Of a stretch of DNA of 8,581 nucleotides, positions 1 through 6,054 are shown piece after piece. Each line of letters begins with the position of its first letter. Positions within the stretch are counted from its first letter, which is position 1. Source of the DNA: Thioploca sp. (lineage in GTDB: Bacteria; Pseudomonadota; Gammaproteobacteria; Beggiatoales; Beggiatoaceae); assembly GCA_011371325.1 (NCBI GenBank), contig DRQV01000092.1:1-8581 (forward strand). Reading direction: 5' to 3'. The position numbers and the translations under genes were made by a program. Below the pieces are notes generated by a model that worked only from the letters and a program-made list of their open reading frames with translations, was not told the origin of the DNA and searched no databases.

Positions 1-1290
1 AAAACTATAAATATTCCAAATGCTTATGAAGATACCGAGTTTGAATTTTCTGGAACACAAGCTTTTGATAAACAATCAGGTTATTATTCTAAATCTTTCT
101 TAACTGTACCAATGAAAAACAATGATGGAGAAGTAATTGGGGTCTTACAACTAATTAATGCGTTAAATCCGATAACTAAAGAAATTACCATTTTTGGAAC
201 AGCTGAACAAGAACTGGTAGAATCATTAGCATCTCAAGCAGCTATGTCTTTAGTAAATCAACGGTTACTTGATGATCAACGGCATTTATTTGAGTCATTA
301 ATTGAATTGATTGCTACTGCTATTGATGATAAATCTCCTTACACTGGTGGCCATTGTCGACGAGTTTCAGAGCTAACTTTGATGTTGGCGGATGCTGTTA
401 ATAATACAGATAATGGGCCATTGAAAGAATTTGTAATGGATAAAGATGATTATTATGAATTAAAAGTTGCTGGTTGGCTACATGATTGTGGCAAAATTAC
501 TATTCCAGAATTTATTATAGATAAATCGACTAAGCTAGAAACTATTTTTGATCGTATTCATCTTGTAGATGCTAGATTTGAAATACTTAAACGTGATGCT
601 GAAATTGCTTTATTACGTGAACAGTTAAATTCTAATACAGATGATTTGGAAGCAAAATTAGCGAAAAAATTTGCCAAATTAGATGAAGAACGAGATTTTC
701 TGCATCGTTGTAATAAAGGTAGAGAGTTTATGCCTTACGAATGGAAAGAACGGGTCTTACATATTGCCCAACATCGTTTAACCATGCCAGATGGTAAAGA
801 AGGATATTTATTATCAGAAGAGGAATTGGAAAATCTTAATATTACTAAAGGTACTCTAAATTCAGCGGAACGTAAAGTTATTAAATCTCATATTAACGTT
901 TCCATAAGCATGTTAGATACTTTACCTTACCCTAAATACCTAAAAAATGTACCAGAATATGCTGGTGGTCATCATGAACATGTAGATGGAAGTGGTTATC
1001 CAAAAGGCTTAACCGGTGAGCAAATGTCAGTACAAGCTAGAATAATGGGACTTGCCGACATATTTGAAGCACTTACTGCAAGAGATCGACCTTATAAACA
1101 ACCGATGCCATTATCTTTAGCTTTAACTATTTTAGGCAAAGAAAAGCAAGCTAATCATATTGATCCTGATTTATTTGATATATTTATTAAGAAAAAAGTT
1201 TATTTAAAATATGCTAAGAAATTTTTATTAAAAAAGCAATTGGATGAAGTAAATATAACTGAACTACCAGGCTACAATCCATCTTTTTAA
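1..1290 (+). CDS. GAF / HD-GYP domain protein, putative cyclic-di-GMP phosphodiesterase (5' partial)
   Basis: The reading frame is open from base 1, so the gene starts outside the window. The ATG at 112 lies inside the GAF domain and is not the real start. Visible residues 1-85 are the C-terminal half of a GAF sensor domain (the LTVPM...GEVIGVLQLINA stretch). The HD-GYP domain follows from about residue 105. It has a TGGH histidine (118), the HD pair (161-162), a later SH histidine (297), the signature HHEHVDGSGYP (324-334), and ADIFEALTARDRPYK (352-366). These supply most of the metal ligands known in HD-GYP enzymes. A charged, probably coiled-coil insert of about 100 residues separates HD from GYP, as in close relatives. 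The family hydrolyses cyclic-di-GMP to pGpG or GMP in the cytoplasm. The GAF ligand is unknown. The gene ends 2 nt from the convergent tRNA gene. Activity is inferred from motifs. Confidence 0.93.
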   Translation, partial: KTINIPNAYEDTEFEFSGTQAFDKQSGYYSKSFLTVPMKNNDGEVIGVLQLINALNPITKEITIFGTAEQELVESLASQAAMSLVNQRLLDDQRHLFESLIELIATAIDDKSPYTGGHCRRVSELTLMLADAVNNTDNGPLKEFVMDKDDYYELKVAGWLHDCGKITIPEFIIDKSTKLETIFDRIHLVDARFEILKRDAEIALLREQLNSNTDDLEAKLAKKFAKLDEERDFLHRCNKGREFMPYEWKERVLHIAQHRLTMPDGKEGYLLSEEELENLNITKGTLNSAERKVIKSHINVSISMLDTLPYPKYLKNVPEYAGGHHEHVDGSGYPKGLTGEQMSVQARIMGLADIFEALTARDRPYKQPMPLSLALTILGKEKQANHIDPDLFDIFIKKKVYLKYAKKFLLKKQLDEVNITELPGYNPSF

Positions 1291-1292
1291 AA

Positions 1293-1380
1293 CGGAGAAG
1301 GCGGGATTCGAACCCGCGTGCCTAATTAAAGACCATCCGATTTCGAGTCGGTGCCGTTATGACCGCTTCGGTACCTCTCC
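1293..1380 (-). tRNA. tRNA-Ser(CGA), CCA not encoded
   Basis: Read on the minus strand, this 88-nt sequence folds as a class II tRNA. The acceptor is GGAGAGG/CTTCTCC with one G-T pair, followed by discriminator G. The D arm has a CCG/CGG stem and a GG in the loop. The anticodon loop is CTCGAAA, with CGA at 1343-1345. An 18-nt variable region can form a short stem (GTCT/AGGC), and the T arm is GCGGG-TTCGAAT-CCCGC. The long variable arm plus the CGA anticodon identify serine, reading UCG codons. The bases after the discriminator are TTT, so CCA must be added by a nucleotidyltransferase. The outermost anticodon-stem position is an A-A mismatch, leaving four Watson-Crick pairs. The 3' end faces the HD-GYP stop codon 2 nt away, so its precursor must run into that coding region. 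Confidence 0.96.
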
Positions 1381-1388
1381 ATAGCTGT

Positions 1389-1416
1389 ATTATATATTTT
1401 TTTAATTTAAAAACAA
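1389..1416 (-). promoter_or_regulatory. Putative sigma70-type promoter of the tRNA-Ser gene
   Basis: On the minus strand there is a perfect TATAAT (1389-1394) and a weak -35 TTGTTT (1411-1416), with a 16-bp spacer. The -10 box ends 8 nt before the mature tRNA 5' end, so transcription would start at or within a base or two of it. The flanking DNA is almost pure A+T, which lowers the specificity of the match. Confidence 0.5.
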
Positions 1417-1420
1417 GTTA

Positions 1421-1426
1421 TATAAT
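1421..1426 (+). promoter_or_regulatory. Possible -10 box for gspD
   Basis: A perfect TATAAT lies on the plus strand in the right arm of the palindrome, about 110 bp before the gspD start. The region 17 bp upstream is a T run with no convincing -35 match, so assignment as the gspD promoter rests on position and the -10 box alone. Confidence 0.35.
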
Positions 1427-1448
1427 ACACAAGAAGTATAAAATATAA

Positions 1449-1489
1449 CGTAGGACATGCTTTGTCTATACGAAAGGTAGCTATTCGTA
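1449..1489 (+). promoter_or_regulatory. Two overlapping, mutually exclusive hairpins in the gspD leader
   Basis: Hairpin A pairs 1449-1457 with 1463-1472: CGTA with TACG, then GGACA with TGTCT in reverse. It includes one G-T pair, one bulged A at 1468 and a 5-nt loop. Hairpin B pairs TACGAA (1469-1474) with TTCGTA (1484-1489) around a 9-nt loop. Bases 1469-1472 are needed by both, so the structures cannot coexist. No U-run terminator follows, and B ends about 46 nt before the annotated start. This does not match any riboswitch class I can recognise. Confidence 0.35.
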
Positions 1490-1535
1490 AGTTACTAGAA
1501 AAAATGTAATTATTATTTTAATTCAATGTAGCGAT

Positions 1536-3536
1536 ATGTTGAATTCCAAATTCTCTTTATTCAATAACATATTTTTAATGTTCATACCATCAATTTTTTT
1601 TAAAACAATCCAGTTCATAAATTATAAAGTTAGATTATTACTGTTATGTATCATAATATTACCTAATTTTGTCAATGCTGCTGATGTAACTCTAAATTTT
1701 AGAGATATGGATATTAAAGCTTTCATTGATATAATATCGAAAGAAACTGGTAAGACATTTGTGGTAGACCCTAGAGTAAAGGGTAAAATAACTGTAATGT
1801 CAGGTAAGCCAATGGATAACAAACAAATTTACGATGTGTTTTTATCCATATTAAGCGTTCATGGTTTTACTGCTATCTCCACTGGTTCTATAATTAAAAT
1901 CATTCCTGATAATCTTGCCAAATCCCAAAATAGCCCGGTATTACCAATTGATAAAATCCCAGTTGTTGGTAATAGTTTAATAACTCAAATAGTTGAAATA
2001 AAACATATTTCTGCTGCTCAATTAATTCCATTATTACGACCTTTAATTCGGCAACAGGGTCATTTAGTAGCTTATCCAACTAATAATACTCTAGTTATCT
2101 ATGATAATGCTAATAATGTTAATCGGTTGCTAAAAATTATTCACCGTATTGATCAACCAAATGACGAAGATATTGAAGTATTAGTGTTAGAACATGCAAC
2201 GGCAATAGAAATAGCTAGAATTATTAAGAAATTAGAACAAAAAACTACCAATATAATAGCCGACAATAGAACTAATAGTATATTGATTAGTGGGAACAAA
2301 ACTACGAGATTACGCCTGCGTACTTTGATAACTCATCTTGACACTCCTATTCAAAATAAAGGTAATACTAAAGTTATTTATTTGCGTTATGCTAAAGCTA
2401 AAGATTTGGTTGGGATTTTGAAAGGAATAAGTTCTAATATGGATGAGATTGGTAAAGACAAGCCAACCACTGAACAAAGCCAAACTAATATTCAAGCTGA
2501 TGAAAACACTAATAGTCTAATTGTTACTACAACTCCTAAAATATTACAAAATATTAAGACCGTCATACGACAACTTGATATACGTCGGGCCCAGGTTTTA
2601 GTAGAAGCTGTAATTGCTGAAGTTTCTAGCGATATGGTGCGGGAATTAGGGGTTCAATGGTGGTTGTATGGTGATAAAGGCACTCGTCCAATTGGTTCAA
2701 CAAACTTTGATAATGTTGGTAGTAGAATAGCTGATTTTGCTTCCGCAACATCTCAAGGTAGCCGTCCAAATATTGGAGTTGGTTCTTCATTAGGAATTGG
2801 AAAATTTGCTGATTCAGGTTTGCTAACTTTTGGTCTTTTATTACAAGCTCTTGATTCTGATACTGATAGTAATGTATTATCAACTCCATCCTTATTAACT
2901 CTTGATAATCAGGAAGCAGAAATTGTAGTGGGACAGAATGTACCATTTGTAACTGGTCAATATAATAACACTGGTGCAATTAATAATATTGGTAATCCAT
3001 TTCAGACCATACAACGGGAAGATATCGGTATCAAACTTAAAGTTAGACCGCAAATAAATGAAGGTAATTCTGTTAAATTAGATATTGAACAAGAGGTATC
3101 TAGTATCAGTCCTTCTAGTAGTGCATCAGATATTGTGACTAATAAACGCAATATAAAAACTACCGTAATTGTTGAAGATGGAAACATGATAGTGCTTGGT
3201 GGTTTGATAGACGAAGAATTGCAAAAAACTACTAAAAAAGTTCCATGGTTTGGTAATATGCCATTGATTGGTTGGTTATTTCGTTCTGAAAATGTTAAAA
3301 AAGTTAAACGTAATTTAATGGTATTTCTACGGCCAGTAATAATTCGTGATACGACTAGCGAAAACTCTATCAGCACTGATAAATACAGTTATATGCGGAT
3401 TAAACAGTTAGAACAGCAACTTAAATATCCAAATAGTATAGAAGAAGTGCCAACTTTACCAGATTTAGATGATTTTTTAAGGATATTACCCGGAGATGTT
3501 GATCCGTTGAAAATCGAACCACAGCTTTATAAGTAA
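1536..3536 (+). CDS. gspD: Type II secretion system secretin GspD
   Basis: GspD forms the multimeric outer-membrane channel through which folded periplasmic proteins leave the cell. A signal peptide is visible at about residues 31-48, with a cleavage site near VNA-AD. The order is then N0 (about 50-125), N1 (about 148-210), N2 (about 211-272), N3 (about 276-349), and the secretin barrel (about 350-600). The barrel carries VLSTPSLLTLDNQEAEIVVG, VPFVTGQ, QREDIGIKLKVRPQ, VLGGL, and PWFGNMPLIGWLF near its C-terminal end. The last 60 residues would be the pilotin-binding S region. The length of 666 aa is normal for GspD. The start is uncertain: the ATG at 1536 has no clear Shine-Dalgarno sequence and puts about 30 residues, including a second hydrophobic stretch, ahead of the signal peptide. 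The next ATG (1578) is no better. No other gsp gene is adjacent, so this secretin gene stands alone here. Confidence 0.96.
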   Translation: MLNSKFSLFNNIFLMFIPSIFFKTIQFINYKVRLLLLCIIILPNFVNAADVTLNFRDMDIKAFIDIISKETGKTFVVDPRVKGKITVMSGKPMDNKQIYDVFLSILSVHGFTAISTGSIIKIIPDNLAKSQNSPVLPIDKIPVVGNSLITQIVEIKHISAAQLIPLLRPLIRQQGHLVAYPTNNTLVIYDNANNVNRLLKIIHRIDQPNDEDIEVLVLEHATAIEIARIIKKLEQKTTNIIADNRTNSILISGNKTTRLRLRTLITHLDTPIQNKGNTKVIYLRYAKAKDLVGILKGISSNMDEIGKDKPTTEQSQTNIQADENTNSLIVTTTPKILQNIKTVIRQLDIRRAQVLVEAVIAEVSSDMVRELGVQWWLYGDKGTRPIGSTNFDNVGSRIADFASATSQGSRPNIGVGSSLGIGKFADSGLLTFGLLLQALDSDTDSNVLSTPSLLTLDNQEAEIVVGQNVPFVTGQYNNTGAINNIGNPFQTIQREDIGIKLKVRPQINEGNSVKLDIEQEVSSISPSSSASDIVTNKRNIKTTVIVEDGNMIVLGGLIDEELQKTTKKVPWFGNMPLIGWLFRSENVKKVKRNLMVFLRPVIIRDTTSENSISTDKYSYMRIKQLEQQLKYPNSIEEVPTLPDLDDFLRILPGDVDPLKIEPQLYK

Positions 3537-3628
3537 TTGCATATGGTAGTGAAATAAATATTTTTATATAAAAAATTAAACTTTGAAATTCAAATCAGTT
3601 ATTATTTTAACTAAATGAGTAAAATTTC

Positions 3629-3657
3629 TTATAAAATTTGCCCAATTACGTTATAAT
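3629..3657 (+). promoter_or_regulatory. Putative promoter of the YcaR-like/phosphatase operon
   Basis: TATAAT (3652-3657) is a perfect -10 box 39 bp before the start codon. At a 17-bp spacing the -35 position holds TTATAA (3629-3634), a weak three-of-six match. The rest of the 160-bp gap after gspD is AT-rich and holds only short A/T hairpins. No convincing gspD terminator is seen. Confidence 0.4.
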
Positions 3658-3696
3658 AACTAAAAATATTATTTAAATTTCTTATAAGGGATAACA

Positions 3697-3885
3697 ATGG
3701 ATAAAAAATTACTTGATATATTAGTTTGCCCGGTTACTAAAGGTCCATTAATTTATGATAAGGATAAGCAGGAATTACTTTGTAAAAGTTCAAGATTAGC
3801 TTATCCAATTCGAGAAGAAATTCCAGTAATGTTACCTGATGAAGCTCGTAAGTTGAGTTTAGAGGAAATTGAACAATTGAAATGA
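3697..3885 (+). CDS. Trm112/UPF0434 family small protein (YcaR-like)
   Basis: This 62-residue protein aligns by eye along its whole length with E. coli YcaR: LLDILVCPVTKGPL at the N-terminus, then KQELLCK, LAYPIREEIPVML and DEAR. The family shares the zinc-ribbon-like fold of Trm112, which in other organisms is a methyltransferase-activating partner. The bacterial role is not established. Only single cysteines (C11 and C29) remain where YcaR has CPVC, so a full zinc site is unlikely; I recall the CPVTKG form as common in relatives. The start is well supported by AAGGG at 3686-3690, 6 nt before ATG. The stop overlaps the next start in an ATGA (3882-3885), which indicates translational coupling with the phosphatase gene. 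Confidence 0.93.
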   Translation: MDKKLLDILVCPVTKGPLIYDKDKQELLCKSSRLAYPIREEIPVMLPDEARKLSLEEIEQLK

Positions 3886-4355
3886 TTAAAGTACTATTTG
3901 TTTGTATGGGCAATATATGTCGTTCACCAACTGCTGAAGGTATATTTACTGATCTAGTTAAACAAGCTGGTTTAAGTGAACAAGTTTATATTGATTCTGC
4001 CGGAACTCATAATTTTAATATAGGTAAATCACCAGACTTACGCTCACAAGCAACTGCTCTACAACATGGTATTGATATAAGCCAATTATCTGCACGTCAA
4101 GTTACTACTGATGATTTGAACGAATTTGATTATGTATTAGCAATGGATCGAGGTAATTTGCAAATACTACGTTCTTTGTGCCACTTAAGAAATGAACATA
4201 AGATCCACTTATTTCTTGATTTTGCTCCTGAATTAAATATACAAGAAGTCCCCGATCCTTATGAGGGAAGAGAAGGATTTGAATATGTATTTGGTTTAGT
4301 GAAAGCTGCTAGTGAAGGATTATTAGCAGAAATATCTAAACGGATAAATTCCTAA
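3882..4355 (+). CDS. Low-molecular-weight protein tyrosine phosphatase
   Basis: This 157-residue protein has the full LMW-PTP signature. The N-terminal P-loop VCMGNICRSPTAEG contains nucleophile Cys8 and phosphate-binding Arg14 (C-x5-R), followed by IDSAGTHNF and the general-acid loop DPYEG with Asp125. The length is that of a complete cytoplasmic LMW-PTP. In bacteria such enzymes often dephosphorylate tyrosine kinases that control exopolysaccharide export (Wzb/Wzc type), but no capsule or kinase gene is visible here, so the substrate is unknown. A low-molecular-weight arsenate reductase is the alternative within the fold; the DPYxG acid loop favours the phosphatase. The gene starts inside the stop codon of the YcaR-like gene. 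Its own stop overlaps the infA stop by 4 bp on the opposite strand. Confidence 0.95.
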   Translation: MIKVLFVCMGNICRSPTAEGIFTDLVKQAGLSEQVYIDSAGTHNFNIGKSPDLRSQATALQHGIDISQLSARQVTTDDLNEFDYVLAMDRGNLQILRSLCHLRNEHKIHLFLDFAPELNIQEVPDPYEGREGFEYVFGLVKAASEGLLAEISKRINS

Positions 4356-4573
4356 TGTCGAGAACGATAAGTTATCCGGCCTTTATTTAAATCATAAGGT
4401 GTCAATTGCACTGTAACCTTATCACCAGTTAATATACGAATATAATGCTTACGCATCCGACCAGAAATATGAGCAGTGACAATATGATCATTTTCCAATT
4501 TAACTCGGAACATCGTGTTAGGTAAGGTCTCAGTTACAACGCCTTCCATTTCAATACTATCTTCTTTAGGCAT
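4352..4573 (-). CDS. infA: Translation initiation factor IF-1
   Basis: This 73-residue protein has the size and sequence of IF-1: KEDSIEMEGVV at the N-terminus, LPNTMFRVKLEN, HIVTAHISGRMRK, and IRILTGDKVTVQLTPYDL with GRITYR at the end. It forms a single OB fold of the S1 type. IF-1 binds the 30S A site and assists IF-2 and IF-3 in initiation, and it is an essential cytoplasmic protein. A short GAG lies a few bases before the ATG as a weak Shine-Dalgarno. The stop codon TAG overlaps the convergent phosphatase stop by 4 bp, so there is no room for a separate terminator. Its own promoter lies about 43-70 bp upstream. Confidence 0.98.
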   Translation of the reverse strand: MPKEDSIEMEGVVTETLPNTMFRVKLENDHIVTAHISGRMRKHYIRILTGDKVTVQLTPYDLNKGRITYRSRH

Positions 4574-4615
4574 ATTACTCTATTTGTTAGGTTAAATTTC
4601 TGAAGAACTGTAGAC

Positions 4616-4643
4616 ATTATATTACTCACTCACTGAAAGTCAA
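4616..4643 (-). promoter_or_regulatory. Strong sigma70-type promoter of infA
   Basis: On the minus strand TTGACT (4638-4643, five of six) and TATAAT (4616-4621, perfect) stand 16 bp apart. This gives a leader of roughly 35 nt before the infA ATG. It is the best promoter match in the window and suits a highly expressed gene. It lies in the 87-bp space shared with divergent hslR, so the two promoters probably overlap. Confidence 0.75.
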
Positions 4644-4660
4644 CGTTTTTTTTAAAAAAT

Positions 4661-5050
4661 ATGCAAAAAATTAGATTAGATAAATGGTTGTGGGCTGCTA
4701 GATTTTTCAAAACTCGTAGTTTAGCAACTGCCGCAGTCAATGGTGGCAAAGTGCATTTAAATTCACAACGCACTAAACCAGCCAAAGAAATACATATTAA
4801 TGATGAATTAATTATTCGTAATGGTAATCATGAACGTACAGTAATTGTAAAATATTTATCTGATCAACGTCGCCCAGCTAAAGAGGCTGTTTTATTATAT
4901 GAGGAAACTCCAGCAAGCATTGCTAAACGAGAAAAAAATTCAGAATTATATCGTCAAGCTGCTGCATTACGTCCACGTGGCACTGGTAGACCAACTAAAA
5001 AACAGCAACGGGACATTCATAAGTTTGTCAGAATTATTGATGAAAAATGA
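4661..5050 (+). CDS. hslR: Hsp15, S4-domain ribosome-associated RNA-binding protein
   Basis: This 129-residue protein matches E. coli Hsp15 in order and size. Residues 4-50 are an S4 domain (RLDKWLWAARFFKTRSLA, then GGKVHLN). It is followed by HERTVIVK, DQRRPAKEA, LLYEET and the basic C-terminal region RPTKKQQRD. Hsp15 binds free 50S subunits carrying a nascent chain and helps recycle stalled large subunits after heat stress. The start is fixed because the conserved domain begins at residue 4 and no earlier in-frame start exists, yet the upstream sequence is only T and A runs with no Shine-Dalgarno. The gene is divergent from infA, and its stop is 1 nt from the convergent rph stop. Confidence 0.95.
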   Translation: MQKIRLDKWLWAARFFKTRSLATAAVNGGKVHLNSQRTKPAKEIHINDELIIRNGNHERTVIVKYLSDQRRPAKEAVLLYEETPASIAKREKNSELYRQAAALRPRGTGRPTKKQQRDIHKFVRIIDEK

Positions 5051-5051
5051 T

Positions 5052-5768
5052 TTATTCTGCTAAAACAGCTTGTTGTTTAACAAATAACTGGCTAATTCCA
5101 TCTTTAGCAAGATTCAACATTGTTTGTAGTTCTTCAGCTCGAAAAGCATGGCCTTCAGCAGTACCTTGAATTTCAATATAAGCAAAACCGTCATTCATAA
5201 CAATATTCATATCTGTTTCAGCGTTAGAATCTTCGCTATAATCTAAATCTAGAATTGGTACGCCTTTATAAATACCAACAGATATAGCAGCAATAGTCCC
5301 ATGAATAGGATTCTTAGTTATTTTTTTCTGATCCAATAAATATTGCACTGCATCAACTAGAGCGATATAACCTCCAGTAATTGAAGCCGTACGAGTTCCT
5401 CCATCGGCCTGAATTACATCACAATCAATGGTTATAGTATGTTCTCCTAAGGCTTCTAAATTCACCACTGAACGTAAGGAACGTCCAATTAAGCGTTGGA
5501 TTTCTAAAGTACGTCCTCCTTGCTTACCACGATTGGCTTCACGTACCATACGTTCATTGGTAGAACGAGGCAACATTCCATATTCTGCTGTGATCCAACC
5601 AGATTTTTTATCTTTTAAAAACCTTGGTACTCGATCACTAACACTTGCATTACAAATAACTTTAGTATTACCAAATTCTACTAATACTGATCCCTCTGCA
5701 TGTTTAGTGTAATTACGAGTTAAATTAATTTTACGAAGTTCATTTGGAGAACGACCGCTTGGACGCAT
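5052..5768 (-). CDS. rph: Ribonuclease PH
   Basis: This 238-residue protein has the usual full length and all the landmarks of bacterial RNase PH. It begins MRPSGRSPNELR and carries KSGWITAEYGMLPRST. GGRTLEIQRLIGRSLR includes Arg86, and ADGGTRTASITGG has GTR at 124-126; both are phosphate-binding sites in the family. DLDYSEDSNAETDMN has the metal aspartates at about 180 and 186, and EIQGTAEGHAFRAEEL follows. The enzyme trims tRNA 3' ends by phosphorolysis and acts as a hexamer. This gives a loose functional link to the CCA-less tRNA in the window. The start is supported by AGAGGA (5775-5780), 6 nt before ATG. It is convergent with hslR with a 1-nt gap. Confidence 0.98.
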   Translation of the reverse strand: MRPSGRSPNELRKINLTRNYTKHAEGSVLVEFGNTKVICNASVSDRVPRFLKDKKSGWITAEYGMLPRSTNERMVREANRGKQGGRTLEIQRLIGRSLRSVVNLEALGEHTITIDCDVIQADGGTRTASITGGYIALVDAVQYLLDQKKITKNPIHGTIAAISVGIYKGVPILDLDYSEDSNAETDMNIVMNDGFAYIEIQGTAEGHAFRAEELQTMLNLAKDGISQLFVKQQAVLAE

Positions 5769-5810
5769 AAAAAATCCTCTATAAATACAATATAAATTTT
5801 AGTCTGAAAG

Positions 5811-5839
5811 ATAATAGGATAACTATTAAATAAAGTAAA
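5811..5839 (-). promoter_or_regulatory. Putative promoter of rph
   Basis: On the minus strand TTTACT (5834-5839, four of six) and TATTAT (5811-5816, five of six) are 17 bp apart. They would give a leader of roughly 35 nt before the rph ATG. The match is fair but lies in AT-rich DNA where such matches are frequent. Confidence 0.45.
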
Positions 5840-5964
5840 GATTATTTTAACTAATATTTGAATTATGTATAAGTATTTATAACTCGTAAACCGTATACAA
5901 AACAAGTGAATCTTATTATCCTATACTAGGACATGTTAAAATATATTTATCTTTCAATGGAGTA

Positions 5965-6010
5965 AAACTGTCATGGATTTAGGTTTTTTGTTGTGAATTT
6001 AGGACAGTTT
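5965..6010. repeat. Inverted repeat AAACTGTC / GACAGTTT with 30-bp loop
   Basis: AAACTGTC (5965-5972) and GACAGTTT (6003-6010) are perfect 8-bp inverted copies. The loop holds two copies of ATTTAGG 20 bp apart and a T-run. On the minus strand the second arm continues into TTTTA, so it could contribute to termination downstream of the large gene. It could equally be a small remnant of a repetitive element. Confidence 0.5.
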
Positions 6011-6034
6011 GCTAACATTCCCACCATTTAGGTA

Positions 6035-6054
6035 AAATCAATTAATATTGATTT
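6035..6054 (-). terminator. Weak terminator-like hairpin after the surface-protein gene
   Basis: AAATCAAT (6035-6042) and ATTGATTT (6047-6054) form a perfect 8-bp stem with a 4-nt loop. The hairpin starts about 35 bp beyond the stop codon of the minus-strand gene and is followed on that strand by TTTTACC. The stem is nearly all A-T and the T-run is short, so intrinsic termination would be weak. Confidence 0.3.

Larger units (their letters stand above)
1387..1428. repeat. AT-rich inverted repeat with a -10 box on each strand
   Basis: GTATTATATA (1387-1396) and TATATAATAC (1419-1428) are perfect 10-bp inverted copies around a 22-bp A/T-rich centre. Each arm carries TATAAT reading outward, one toward the tRNA gene (minus) and one toward gspD (plus). 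The symmetry could be a divergent promoter, a protein-binding site, or chance in AT-rich DNA. Confidence 0.6.

Noticed and set aside
112..114. ATG as the start of the HD-GYP gene
   Set aside because: The 37 codons before it read as GAF domain sequence in the same frame; the true start is outside the window.
1451..1459. TAGGACATG shared between the gspD leader and 5927-5935 as a dispersed repeat
   Set aside because: Only 9 bp match and the flanks do not align convincingly; two occurrences are too few to support a repeat family.
2626..3376. Two open frames of 117 and 124 codons on the minus strand
   Set aside because: Both lie wholly inside gspD, whose secretin motifs continue uninterrupted on the plus strand; their sequences have low-complexity antisense character.
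3560..3576. ATTTTT/AAAAAT hairpin downstream of gspD as a terminator
   Set aside because: The stem is only A-T and is not followed by a T-run on the plus strand, so it does not meet the usual pattern of an intrinsic terminator.
5428..5905. Open frames of 94 codons (plus) and 61 codons (minus) around the rph start
   Set aside because: The first is antisense to conserved rph sequence; the second overlaps the rph start in another frame and is an A/T-rich artefact with no ribosome binding site.
5973..5996. Seven-codon reading frame (ATG...TGA) inside the inverted repeat
   Set aside because: Too short to assess, with the nearest GGAG too far upstream to be a convincing ribosome binding site and no sign of a regulated downstream gene on that strand.
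5965..6010. Insertion-sequence end
   Set aside because: No transposase fragment or target-site duplication is visible nearby; the inverted repeat alone does not justify calling a mobile element.
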